21,800 bases of DNA, taken from Hypsibius dujardini (taxonomy: Eukaryota > Tardigrada > Eutardigrada > Parachela > Hypsibiidae). Of the stretch, positions 10,107-19,738 are shown piece by piece (within the stretch, counting starts at the first letter, position 1; every line of letters begins with the position of its first letter). The notes below the pieces were generated by a model. The model had not been told where the DNA came from. It did no database searches and saw only the letters and a program-made list of their open reading frames with translations. Location of the stretch: the NCBI GenBank assembly GCA_001579985.1, contig LRSR01013553.1, positions 1 through 21,800 of the forward strand. Reading direction: 5' to 3'. The position numbers were made by a program, and so were the translations under genes.

Positions 10107-10561
10107 ACAGTTCATTCAGGCTACCAGCCCAATTTCGCCCATCCAGAAGTGGTTCACCAAGTGGTCCTTTCCGTTTTAGTTATATCAGTTGGAATCTCCA
10201 CGAACCAGAGCCGGAGCAGTACACCTTCGAGGGCAACTTAGACATCCGCCGATATTTTCGGCTGGCTCAGAAGTATGGTCTGGTAGTCATATTGCGTCCC
10301 GGTCCGTTCATCGATGCGGAAGTGGACATGGTATGTCTCACCGCTGCTCAACATGAGAATGCGTAATGCAGTGATGATCACGTATCCGTTGAGCAGGGTG
10401 GATTGCCTTACTGGCTACTGAGAATGAACATGACCATGAAGCTGCGGTCCAGTGATCCTTCCTACACCCAATATGGTATAGCATTTAAGAAATCATTTTT
10501 TTCCTTCATCTGATCATTTTTCTGTCTGCTTGTCTGTCTATTTGTCTGCTTGCCTGCCTGT

Positions 10562-10594
<33 letters not shown>

Positions 10595-10637
10595 TGTCTG
10601 TCTGCCTGCCTGTCTGTCTGTCTGCCTGTTGCCTGCC

Positions 10638-10682
<45 letters not shown>

Positions 10683-13049
10683 TTCTACCTGTCTATCTGC
10701 CTAACTGTATTTTTGGCTGTCTCTCTCTCGGTCTGTCTGACTGTTTGTCTGTTTGTATGTCTGTTTAGTTCTGAACCGTACTAGTAAATGAATGAGTCAG
10801 TGCGGGAGATTTAAACGTTACGCTGTTTACTTTTTACAGTTTCGAGGTGGTACAACAAAGTGTTACCTTACCTGAAAGATCTGACGTATGCGAACGGCGG
10901 CCCGATCATTACTGTGCAGGTAATCGGAGATGCCGCTGTTGGTCTGGCCTAATTATATTTTCGCCCACATCCTGGAACCTGGTTCTTGTTCCTTTAGATC
11001 GAGAACGAATACGGAAGTTACCCGGCCTGCGACAAGGTCTATCAGAACCTGCTGAAAAGCCTGGTTCTTCAAAATATGGGACCGGACATTGTCCTCTACA
11101 CCACCGACGGCTGCCTGGACTACATGATGCAGTGCGGCAAGGTGGACGGCGCCTTAACGACCTGCGATTTCGGTGCGGGCGAAAACGCGGCCGGCAATTT
11201 CCAGACCCTGCGGAAGTTTAATGTCGACGGACCGCTGGTTAACTCGGAATTCTACCCTGGCTGGATAGACCGTAGGTGGTTTTCTCTCTCCGGCGACCTT
11301 GTTTAGGCACCCATCAACTGGTTGCTTTTTCTTGTGGAAAATAGACTGGGGCTACACTTGGAACACCGTTGCATATCAGGACGTGGTCAGGACGATGGCG
11401 GACATGTGGGCGCTGAATGCTTCCTTCAACATCTACCCCATCCGTGGCGGTACAAACTTTGGGTGCGTTTTTCCCTTCCCCTTCGGGATGAAGCCAAAAG
11501 TCATCAACAAATGTACTTCGTGGTTAATTTCTGTAGTCAACGAAACGACGAGCTGCTAAAACTTGTCTGTCTGTAAATTGAGTTTAGTCTAATTCGATTT
11601 TGTACTTTGAGTTGTCGTTTCCTTAAATCGAAACAACCTAAAGGTTTAGTTTACAAGTTTTGTTAGAACATCCTTAAGACAAATTCCATCTCCGTTCAAC
11701 AGATTTGTCGCAGGAGCAAACTTGGGAAACGACTTCCAGCCGGTAACTACCACCTATGATTTCGACGCTCCGCTGACTGAGGCCGGCGATCCTACGGAAA
11801 AGTACTACGCGATCCGTAATTTGATCGGAACCGTAAGTCTTCATTTCAAAACACTATTGTCCGTTTCCATCTTAGAAAGCTGTCGGGCACTGCCGTATCA
11901 CTTTGCTTCATTTTACCAAGTCAGATATTTGGACGTACTTGATTTTGTTCAGTTCGCTATTTAGAGTCACTTCCATTGTTAATTTCCGTATTTGATCTCG
12001 TGTTTTGTCCATTTTAAAATCAGTTCTTTCCTTCCTTCCTCACTTCTAGAAATCATTTCTTTAGTCTTATAAATTATTTCCTGTCGGGTCGTGTGAAATT
12101 CTGTTTGATAGGCCTAGCATTGCACTAAGTTTTCCTTATTCCAATAGTATTTTTATTCCAATAGTATTGGCCATTACCGCCTGGACCTGCGCCCGTACCC
12201 AGTGCGAAGGGAGCGTACGGGAAGGTGCAGTTGAGCTACGCCGGGAGTTTGTTTGACAACCTCAAAGCTCTCCGTCCGGAAGGCCCGATTCGATCAGCTT
12301 ATCCGTTGAGTTTCGAAGTGTTGGAGCATCCTTATGGATTTGTATTATATCGAACCGTCGTCCAAGGGCGCTTCCGCGATCCGGCCAAACTGAGCATTGC
12401 CGGGATTCCCGGATTCACTCCCGGTCTCCGTGACCGAGGGATTGTCTTCGTTGACCAGGTAAAATTATCCGAAAAACGAATTTCCTGCATTTCTATTTCC
12501 AACTTAATTATAGAATAAAAAATTATTAAATTTAATTGTAAATTTTAAATTTTAAATTTTAAATGTTAAGTTGTAAATTTTAAATTTTAAATTGTAAATT
12601 TTAAACTGTTTGCACGGATCCTCAATCTTCGAATAAGGTTTTCGGGTTTGGTTTACAGAAGCCGGTAGGGATTTTGAGCCGAACCGAGCAGATCTCCGAC
12701 ATGAGCCTCTTCATCGCACCTAACCAAACGCTCGACATTCTCGTCCACAATGAAGGACGTATCTGCTACGGGACCGGCATCAACGACTTGAAGGGCATTG
12801 TCGGAAACGTCACTCTGGACACGGTGGTCTTGTCCGACTGGGCCATGTATCCTCTGGAGCTGCCAAATTTTCCAGACATGAATCCTGCTCCACTTGATTT
12901 CGATTTGCGGGAGAAAATCTCCGATATTCAGAATCGCATATCGGGATTCTATTCGGGACAGTTCAGCGTGGATCAGGTGTTGGATACGTTTCTGCAAGTT
13001 TCCGGCTGGCAAAATGTATGGCTGATCACAGTGTCTCTCTGCCTATTTC

Positions 13050-13084
<35 letters not shown>

Positions 13085-13837
13085 GCCTGTCTGCCTGCTT
13101 GTCTGCCTGCTTGTCTGTCTGTCTGTCTGTCTGCCTGGCTGTCTGCTTGTCTGTCTGTCTGTCTGCCTGACTGACTGACTGACTGTATAACTGTCTCCTT
13201 GTCTATCTCTCTGACCGTCCGTTCATCTGTTCGTTCGTCTCTCTGTTTCTCTATTTGTCGGCCTGCTTGCTTGTCTGTCTGCATGTCTGTATGTCTGTCT
13301 AGATTTCTGACTGACTGTCTGCCTGCCTACCTGTTGGGATTGCCGATCGGTTGGTCAGCTTTTTCATTGTCTCTCTAATCGTTTCGTCTGGGCGTCTTCA
13401 AGATTGTCTGTTTATTGAGCGTGTAATAATAAACAGACTGTACTGCAATCTCTCTTGTCCCCGCCAGGGTTACGCGTTCATAAACGGCAACAATCTGGGC
13501 CGATACTGGCCGGTTCAAGGACCTCAGGTACTGGCATTGTGTTGCATTGCTGCAACTGCTCTTATCCCATCAGGTCAGATTGTGACGTGACCGCGTTGTC
13601 TGTTGTTGAAATTGTTAGCAAACTCTGTTCGTTCCTGCTGCCTATCTCCACGAAGGCACCGATAACGTGGTCGAACTGTTCGAACTGGAGGCGGCTCCCT
13701 GCTCCCTGGACTGGACGTGCGTGGTGGAGTTTGTCCAAGTGCCCGTCCTCAACGCCACTGTGCCGATCTATCCCGGTGCGAATGAGTTCCGCAAACGTGC
13801 CAAACAACCGTGGCGCGCCAAGTCGAAGCAAGGATAA
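8659..13837 (+). CDS. GLB1-like: Beta-galactosidase (GH35), copy B, complete
   Basis: Thirteen exons: 8659-8727, 9522-9610, 9698-9766, 10180-10330, 10397-10475, 10840-10919, 10998-11271, 11345-11462, 11703-11832, 12165-12458, 12659-13015, 13468-13527 and 13619-13837. Every junction is GT-AG and in phase, giving 662 aa, close to the 677 aa of human GLB1. Exon 1 encodes a clear signal peptide ([16 protein letters not shown] then TDAAAKS). Catalytic motifs are intact: [10 protein letters not shown] (acid/base about Glu183) and [12 protein letters not shown] (nucleophile about Glu263). [22 protein letters not shown] and [15 protein letters not shown] follow in order. The enzyme removes terminal beta-galactose in the lysosomal or secretory lumen. 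The C-terminus is basic ([17 protein letters not shown]). It is clearly a paralogue of copy A, 4.4 kb upstream, but has six introns copy A lacks and lacks one that copy A has. Confidence 0.95.
8728..9521. other. Intron 1 of beta-galactosidase B with TAATAG-rich satellite
   Basis: This 794-base intron separates the signal-peptide exon from the catalytic exons. From about 9040 to 9435 it is a very AT-rich, low-complexity tract of TAATAGTAAT and TTAGTAGTAA-like units. A phrase TTTTCGACC...TTAAACTATATTTTAAATAT occurs at both edges (about 9063-9094 and 9443-9474), so the tract may be a bounded unit. No coding sequence was seen. Confidence 0.8.
9918..10107. repeat. GGCACA hexanucleotide array in intron 3 of copy B
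   Basis: About 30 hexamers, mostly CAGGCA with GGCATA, GGGCAC and GGCGCA variants, fill the middle of the intron 9767-10179. In translation these give Pro-Val, Ala-Cys and Cys-Leu repeats, which are artefacts. Confidence 0.93.
10519..10770. repeat. CTGT/CTGC array in intron 5 of copy B
   Basis: A mixed (CTGT)n/(CTGC)n array lies in the intron 10476-10839, which interrupts the codon for Val in QYVSRW. Copy A has no intron at this position. Confidence 0.92.
11833..12164. other. Intron 9 of copy B with duplicated acceptor
   Basis: This 332-base intron has no array. Just before exon 10 the phrase TATTCCAATAGTATT occurs twice, so two AG acceptors lie 17 bases apart (ending 12147 and 12164). Only the second keeps the reading frame. 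Confidence 0.75.
12530..12605. repeat. AAATTTTAAATT low-complexity repeat in intron 10 of copy B
   Basis: Short tandem copies of AAATTTTAAATT/GTAAATTTT occupy part of the intron 12459-12658. Confidence 0.8.
13030..13335. repeat. CTGT/CTGC array in intron 11 of copy B
   Basis: A long imperfect CTGT array, grading into CTGACTGA and CTTGTCTG variants, fills most of the intron 13016-13467. Confidence 0.9.
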
Positions 13838-13955
13838 GGGAGAGCGATAGACATTTATCTCATTAATCGCTCGATGAACTTCTCGGTGCGACTCGATCAG
13901 GACTTTTATTATGATTTTCCGGTTACACTATCTCGCCTGTGAAATTCGTGTTTAT

Positions 13956-14095
13956 ATGGTAGTACACACGTGGCAAGAACCTTGCGCTAACCGAGTTAAG
14001 CCATTACACTCGTTGCATGGCTGTTGTACACAGCGATCGAGTTGAAGTGCTTAATTCGGTTAGCGCAAGATTTTTGCCACGCGTGTAAGTACCAT
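13956..14095. repeat. Inverted repeat (long hairpin) in the 3' UTR of copy B
   Basis: The arm 13956-14001 (ATGGTAGTACACACGTGGCA, then AGAACCTTGCGCTAACCGAG) pairs with 14049-14095 (starting GCTTAATTCGGTTAGCGCAA and ending TAAGTACCAT). There are a few mismatches and one single-base gap; the loop is about 47 bases. It lies between the copy B stop codon (13837) and its poly(A) signal (14128), so the mature mRNA would carry the hairpin. It could be a small foldback MITE. Confidence 0.8.
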
Positions 14096-14127
14096 CTTCC
14101 CAATGCTCTTTTTGTACATATTGGTCC

Positions 14128-14133
14128 AATAAA
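14128..14133 (+). terminator. Poly(A) signal AATAAA of beta-galactosidase B
   Basis: AATAAA lies 290 bases after the copy B stop codon. It is the first such hexamer downstream. Confidence 0.6.
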
Positions 14134-14149
14134 ATCTTGATAATGCTCA

Positions 14150-14938
14150 ACATTTTCATCTGTTTTTATTTTCTAATATTTTATATGTGAGTTCAATCAA
14201 TCGATCAATTGAGTAAAAACTGCATGATCAGCTGTGGTCAAGAGCGCGTGCGCGCGGTGACTTAACTCGGCTCGAACTCGGACCACCCTTTTGGGCGTAA
14301 AGTCCGCCACCCACAATTGTGGCCATGTGTGTACATATGTACCGGTAGTCTAATAATAATGCCCCCCCCCCCAAACAATGGAGGCTGACACGTTTTCTGT
14401 TTGTCCTCACCACGACAACCTTCCACATTTCTTTTCATCATTTGTCTTTGAAAAAACACAATCACCGCTCGTGGTTGCTTGACCAGAACGCGGCGCTTGT
14501 GACCGCTTCGAAAGTGCGGAAATTTAAAACGCTGATGTAGCACGTATTTTTACGACCCTCCGGCGATTATGACACGTCGCGGAGAAGGCACCTTATTGCT
14601 CTCTACAGTGCTTCTTCCGTACTTGAAATTCTCTCTTTAAAGTTTGTTTCTGGTAGTTCACCTCGATTTTTCGAGTAGGGCTTACTTCAGCTGTTGCATC
14701 AAAGATGTCTTTTACAATGTTTCAAAAGGTCGTTGCTGAGGTATCAGATGGGTTTACGTGAAAAGCAGTCTATCATACGTATCATGAGGCGGAGAAGTTC
14801 TGTTAGTACTGCTAGCTTATAACTTCCGGTGAGTTGTGTTGATGTGTGATGATTCTTTATAATTGACTGGAGCATTTATCCAGCCTTTTCTGTGCGTGTT
14901 TTTCACTGTATGGGAATGTGTGGTCTGCCATGAATCTA

Positions 14939-14981
<43 letters not shown>

Positions 14982-15205
14982 CCTTATATCTGCCTGTCTG
15001 ACTGCTTGTTTGACTGCCTGTTTCCTTATGTCTGTCTGTCTGGCCAACTGGATAAGAGGATCTCCCTGTTGTTTGCTCCTATCTACTGTACTGATTGCTT
15101 GTGGTGTTCACTCCAGAGAATCCGTTGAGATTTTGCATGTGAAGTCTTTCGGGATTGCAATGAGCGCAACGTCTACAGAGGCTTCCCTTTAGTCCGGAAA
15201 GGGGA
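14150..15205. other. Intergenic region without a recognised gene
   Basis: It contains an 11-base C run (14362-14372), a CTGT array at about 14938-15045 and no convincing coding exon. The ORF on the minus strand at 14262-14543 spans the C run and matches no family I recognise. The 5' UTR of the fucosyltransferase probably lies at the right end; any upstream non-coding exon could not be defined. Confidence 0.65.
14938..15045. repeat. CTGT array upstream of the fucosyltransferase
   Basis: (CTGT)n with CTGACTG and TTTG variants. Its similarity to the intronic arrays elsewhere in the window hints that it lies in a 5' UTR intron of the fucosyltransferase gene, but no upstream exon was identified. 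Confidence 0.85.
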
Positions 15206-16082
15206 ATGAATTTCACTCGGACAAAACCGTATGCCCTCCTCTTTCTACCCGTCGGATTACTTTGCTGGTTTTGCGTTGTTCAGTACACTAAACCGGGCCA
15301 GCTACCTCCAGACGAAATCATTCTCAGCGACGCTGTAATAACTAAGGCAGTAGCGCACGATGACGGAAACCTCCCACCCAAAGCAGACAGGGCCAAACAC
15401 CCCAAGATTATCCTCTTTTGGACGTCATTTTTCGGCGGAAAAAATTCCTACCTCGGTGAGGAGGGTGAAAGACTGAAAATCTGCATCGTCTCGGAATGCA
15501 TCATGACGGACGATCGGTCGCTGTGGAACACCAGCGACGCCCTCATCTTCCACCCGCTCGACTTCAACCCGTCCGACGTCCCACCGGTACGCCACGCCCA
15601 TCAGTACTACATCTACTTTGTGCTGGAGTCCCCGCATCACAGCAACGCTGGACCGCCTGGGTTCTTCAACCTGACTTTCACATACCGGCTGGATTCCGAC
15701 ATTATCGCCGATAATTATCTGCAGTATTTTCGGCCGTCACTGTGGACGAAGGCAGAGGAGTTTGACGCGGTGTGGAGGAGGAAGACCAGGGGCATCGCGA
15801 TGTTTGCGTCGAACTGCGGAGCGCCGAGTGACCGGTCAAACTACGTAAAGCTACTGCAGCGGTACATTCCCGTGGATGTGTACGGGAGTTGTGGGACGAT
15901 GCAGTGCACGAGGGACACCAAAGAGAAATGTGATAACTTGGTGGGAGAGTACAAGTTCTACTTGGCCTTTGAAAATAGGTACTAGTACGTGATCACTAGT
16001 GTTAAGATTAGTGGAACAGGTGCTGACAAATAGGCAGGCAGGCTGACACAAACAGACAGACTTATAGACCAACAGACAGACC

Positions 16083-16114
<32 letters not shown>

Positions 16115-16614
16115 GGAAGGCAGGCAGGTAGGTTAACGAGAAGACACTGAATGGAGCGAGACGTGGCTGAATGAGATTTATAAAGACCAAATGTATTTTT
16201 TTCAGTATTTGTCGGGATTACATTACGGAGAAGGCAATACGTCCCTACGCCGTGGACACCGTTCCCATTTTTCTCAGCGGTGCGAACTATTCACACATGT
16301 TTCCTACCGATTCTTTCATCGATGTACAGGACTTCAAATCGCCGAAACATCTGGCTCGGCATCTGCAGCGCTTGTCACACGACAAAGACGCCTACTCAGC
16401 CTACTTCAGATTCCGCTATCGTGCGCGGACCAATCCTCATAACGGTCTTCCGCCACGTTTGGCTCCCGACAATGTGTCTCTCTGTAAACTCTGTGAAATG
16501 TTACACGCAAAGAAGCGTGTTCGCAAGTTTTATCCCAATTTGGAGGATTGGTGGGTGAAGCAGGCCGACTGCAAACAGCCTCAGTGGAATACCTTTTATA
16601 AGGATATGCTATGA
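15206..16614 (+). CDS. Alpha-1,3-fucosyltransferase (GT10 family)
   Basis: Two exons, 15206-15978 and 16206-16614, join in phase (AG|T, Ser) to give 393 aa. The architecture is that of a Golgi type II membrane enzyme: short cytoplasmic tail (MNFTRTKP), one hydrophobic anchor at about 9-25 (YALLFLPVGLLCWFCVV), a stem, then the catalytic domain from about HPKIILFWTSFF. Diagnostic GT10 features are SDALIFHPLDF, the SNCGAPSDRSNYVKLLQRYIPVDVYGSCG block, and the donor-binding motif YKFYLAFENSICRDYITEKA, with FENS at 255-258 split by the intron. A C-terminal CxxC (CKLC, Cys351/Cys354) is typical of animal family members. It transfers L-fucose from GDP-fucose to GlcNAc in alpha-1,3 linkage. Whether it modifies the N-glycan core or Lewis-type antennae cannot be told from sequence alone. 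The start is the first ATG before the anchor. Confidence 0.93.
16025..16130. repeat. CAGA array in the fucosyltransferase intron
   Basis: Imperfect (CAGA)n with CAGG variants in the only coding intron (15979-16205), which splits the FENS motif. Confidence 0.88.
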
Positions 16615-16655
16615 AGTGAACGTGATATACCTGGTACCTGGTAAAACTCCTTGAC

Positions 16656-16661
16656 AATAAA
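16656..16661 (+). terminator. Poly(A) signal AATAAA of the fucosyltransferase
   Basis: AATAAA lies 42 bases after the stop codon, a normal spacing for a short 3' UTR. Confidence 0.7.
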
Positions 16662-16679
16662 GCATGCGTGATTCTCTAC

Positions 16680-17305
16680 TGCGGTTCCGATTCATACAAC
16701 CAACCATCACATCGTTTCCCAGTAAGAATTGTTGGCTAAATCGTTCTCTCAAAAAATAATGGCTATTAAACCATTTCCGGAGTTAGGACGGGCAGACACT
16801 GGGCAGCTGGGTAAGTTTATTATCATCTGCAGCTGCATGTTCGTTCGGTTTATTTGCGCTCAGCGTTATGTGGTTTGTGCCTTGTTCCTTAATTGACATG
16901 CATGTTCGTCAGCTTAGGGATTTTTAACGCTACGGTTCTGCTGTTACGGTTTGTTTAACGTGCATTCATGTTCCGTGTATTAACGCTCAGCTTTCTCATA
17001 CAATACAGACGGTTCTAAATTTAACACTAACTGCTCCTTAAGTCACCGTTACAGTTCTGTTATTGCGCTTTGCGTGTGTGGGTGATGTGTGTGTTATGTG
17101 TTCTGTGTTCTATGTTTGTGTGTGTGTGATGTGCTCTGTGTTCTATGTTCTGTGTTTGTGTGTGTTTGTGTGTGTGTGTTGTGTGTTGTGGAATTTCCAT
17201 TTCCGGTGGGAAGCAGCATTTTTTTGCTAGTAATTTGAATCTCTCTCATCGTCAACCTCGATTTTCTAATTTTCACATTTTCTCATACTCTTATTGGTAG
17301 TCGAA
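16680..17305. other. Intergenic region with GT-rich microsatellite
   Basis: This spacer separates the fucosyltransferase from the LRAT-like gene. A TGTGT/TTCTGTGTTC microsatellite covers about 17070-17187. Loosely repeated phrases such as GTTCGG, TTAACG and CGGTTCTG occur before it (16850-17060). It should hold the promoter and 5' UTR of the downstream gene, but no core element is clear. Confidence 0.7.
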
Positions 17306-19254
17306 ATGGCAACACCAGCAACAGCGAAGGCTCTCAAGGAGGAGAAGCCAGCAAAGGAAGCCAAAACGCCTGTTGACAGTAAGCTCTTAAATTAATTTAT
17401 TGTCACGACCAATTGATGCTGCTTTTTAGACCCACTCGTATATTATGACTGCATACACTATGCTTCACTGCAGTCATAATATACGGTGGATCCAAAATTA
17501 TTAGCATTTTGCTCTTTATCTTTTAAATTAATCTGATTTCAATTTCTGGTCAAATTATTAGCATTTTATTCTGTACAGATCGTGATTTGTCCCCTTGGGT
17601 GTCGCCGGATTTATGGGAGAAGCACAAGGGGAAGTTTGAACCGGGCGACTTGGTGGAATTTCGTCGTGAAGGGAAACTCTTTCAGCATTGGGGACTTTAT
17701 TTGGGGGACAATTTGGTCGTCCATGTCTCTTCCTTCGACCTCTGGCAGGTGAAAAGTTGAGTTGTACTGTAGTTGAGCAGTGAGAATCAGTGGCAGAATG
17801 TGAAGAAAAATAATCGTGAAATGGTTCGCAACTTTTCCTGGAGTAAAGTTTTGCACATCAAGCAAGCAATCGATCAATCAATTAGTTATTTAACAAATTT
17901 ATTGAACGAACATCTTGTTCAATCAACCAATCAAAATCCTGTTCAATCAATCAATCAATCTGTCAATCAATCACTCGATTTATGTCTGATATTCATTATT
18001 TTTTGCCTTTATAGCCTTTCGCGGGATTCGGCGATCGCTTCACCAATATTTCCAGTGCTTCTACTAACGCGTCCTTTATCTCCGTTGCTCCTGTAGTCGC
18101 TGTTGTGGAAGCGGTGGAGGAGGAGCTGAAGGAAATAGCCGAGGATGTGAAGGAGCTCTTTTCGGAGGAGAAACAGTCCGAGCCTTTGCCCTGTGCACGT
18201 TGTGAGGATGTGGTGGTGGAGGCGTCGCCCCTCGATCTGGGTTACAGAATGGAAGATCGGACGAAGTGGTTTATCAAGGTGAGCCGAGAGATGCTTAGAG
18301 CTTTTTAAGATAAAAACGAGCGGTGAGGCGACTTTCTAGCTTTGCTATTGATTGATTGATTGTTTAAGTCATGCATACTAGATTGATTGATTGTTTAAGT
18401 CATGCATACTAGATTGATTGATTGATTGTTTAAGTTATGCGTACTAGATTGATTGATTGTTTAAGTCAGGTATACTAGATCGATTGATTGATTGTGTAAG
18501 TCATGCCTACTTGATTGATTGATTGTGTCATTCAAGCGTATTAGAAATCGAATCTGCTTGTTTTATCAAAATAGGTTGAGCATATTTTGCGGATTGCCGG
18601 AAGGGATCAGTTCCGCGTCAACAACATCGCTCAACGCACATACAAACGCGCAGTGCGTACACCGAAAGAAATCTTCCAGTTGGTCAAGTGCTTCAAAGAC
18701 AAAGAAGTGGATTATTCCTTGGTGAATTCCAACTGCGAGCATTTCGTCACTAGCCTAAAGTTCAAGACGGAAGATGTCAAAGACGCCAAGGAGAAGAACA
18801 AGGACGGCGAGGATGCAGACGTGATTCCTGTAGTGATGACCTCTTGCGGAACCAGCTCACAGGTTGGAGCATTTTTACACACCCAGTTTGCAACGATTGG
18901 TTCCATGCCTGCCTGCCTGCCTAATTGTCTGTCTGTCTGTTTGCCTGCCTGTCTGTCTGTCTCTCTGTCTGTCTCTCTGTCTGTCTCTCTGTCTGTCTCT
19001 CTGTCTGTTTGTCTGTCGGTCTGTCGGCTTGCGGCTTCGATGTTGACCATCTCTCTGTAGCTTTTGCGCTGTGTCCTTGATAGGTTCGCCGAGTCGTGAC
19101 TGGCATCAGTATGGGGATGGTTGCAGTCGCTCTCCTCGCCGGCAGTGCGGTGGTTTCATTGCTCTTCGGCGGCAAACCGGTGCCCCCTGCTGAAGTCAAT
19201 CCTTCAGCTTCCAAGAAAGCCAAAATTGCTACAAACGCTGCGATTGTGACTTAG
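17306..19254 (+). CDS. LRAT/PLAAT-family (H-rev107-like) thiol acyltransferase or phospholipase
   Basis: Five exons: 17306-17378, 17579-17748, 18015-18278, 18575-18862 and 19084-19254. They join in phase to give 321 aa. The NlpC/P60-type LRAT fold is shown by FEPGDLVEFRR, QHWGLYLGDNLVVHV (catalytic His61 and second His73), RVNNIAQRTYKR and NSNCEHFVTSL (catalytic Cys223). A C-terminal hydrophobic anchor (about 269-293, VVTGISMGMVAVALLAGSAV) precedes a Lys-rich tail, as in tail-anchored PLAAT proteins. Family members transfer acyl chains between phospholipids and amines or hydrolyse phospholipids at membranes. At 321 aa it is about twice the usual 160-170. The extra length is a Lys/Glu-rich N-terminus, an acidic insert between His73 and the Cys block (about 82-169, with VEAVEEELKEIAEDVKELFS), and a charged stretch after the Cys block. 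All three catalytic residues are present. Confidence 0.92.
17433..17489. repeat. Perfect short hairpin in intron 1 of the LRAT-like gene
   Basis: CGTATATTATGACTGCA (17437-17453) is followed by a 15-base loop and its exact reverse complement (17469-17485). Four more outer pairs (CCAC/GTGG) form across a single bulged T. It lies in the intron 17379-17578. Nearby, AAATTATTAGCATTTT occurs twice (about 17495 and 17553). Confidence 0.85.
17860..17980. repeat. AATCAATC repeats in intron 2 of the LRAT-like gene
   Basis: Imperfect AATCAATC runs with GTTCAATCAA spacers lie in the intron 17749-18014. Confidence 0.8.
18345..18537. repeat. ~35-40 base minisatellite in intron 3 of the LRAT-like gene
   Basis: Five tandem units of GATTGATTGATTGTTTAAG, followed by TCATGCATACTA and drifting in the last two copies, fill most of the intron 18279-18574. 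Confidence 0.9.
18906..19032. repeat. CTGT/CTCT array in intron 4 of the LRAT-like gene
   Basis: CCTG and CTGT units grade into a regular CTGTCTGTCTCT dodecamer repeat within the intron 18863-19083. Confidence 0.9.
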
Positions 19255-19450
19255 CTGTTACATGTGTGTCTGGTTCGTAATTTTGACTTTCCCCGACGAG
19301 AATTTGTCGCGCCTCTTATACAAATGTGCAGTCCGAGAGCTGGTGATTGTGCACTTAGTTTTCAGGTACAGGTAGTCCAGTAACCACCGCCTATCTTTCG
19401 CATGTGGATTTTTATGTGGTTCCAGGTGACTTGAAATACCGTTTTGTACA

Positions 19451-19738
19451 ATGCGTACGCAACGTTTGCTTTTATTTATTATCTTTTATTACTGGGCTGC
19501 CAGGAAGAGCAGGGTTCATGGCTCATCTGTTACCGTCACCGTCAATAGGTCTTTTGTCGTCCATTCCCTCATAAGCAATCTTAATCCGATTCGCGTCGCT
19601 GTGTCAATACAGTCTAATACTCCGGAAGCCCCTTTTACGCACGATTTACCAATAGGAAAACTTTATTATACACGAATGAAAAGAATATACATTTATTTTA
19701 ATTTAAGTCCGGCTCTTAGGTCAGGCGCAGTATGCTGA
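19451..19738 (+). other. Unassigned ORF with hydrophobic start (possible 5' exon)
   Basis: This 95-codon ORF opens with MRTQRLLLFIIFYYWAA, which looks like a signal peptide, and continues through SSVTVTVNRSF and NPIRVAVSIQSNTP. I do not recognise the family. It lies between the LRAT-like gene and the receptor gene and could be an upstream exon of the receptor, since IRVAVSIQ resembles a first beta strand of periplasmic-binding-like domains, or simply chance. No clear donor connects it. The rest of 19255-20031 shows no gene, array or clear poly(A) signal. Confidence 0.2.

Noticed and set aside
9805-10115. Pro-Val and Ala-Cys repeat ORFs on the minus strand
   Set aside because: Translation of the GGCACA hexamer array in an intron of beta-galactosidase B; no family signal.
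14262-14543. 93-codon minus-strand ORF
   Set aside because: It runs through a C homopolymer, matches no family I recognise, and has no splice or promoter support.
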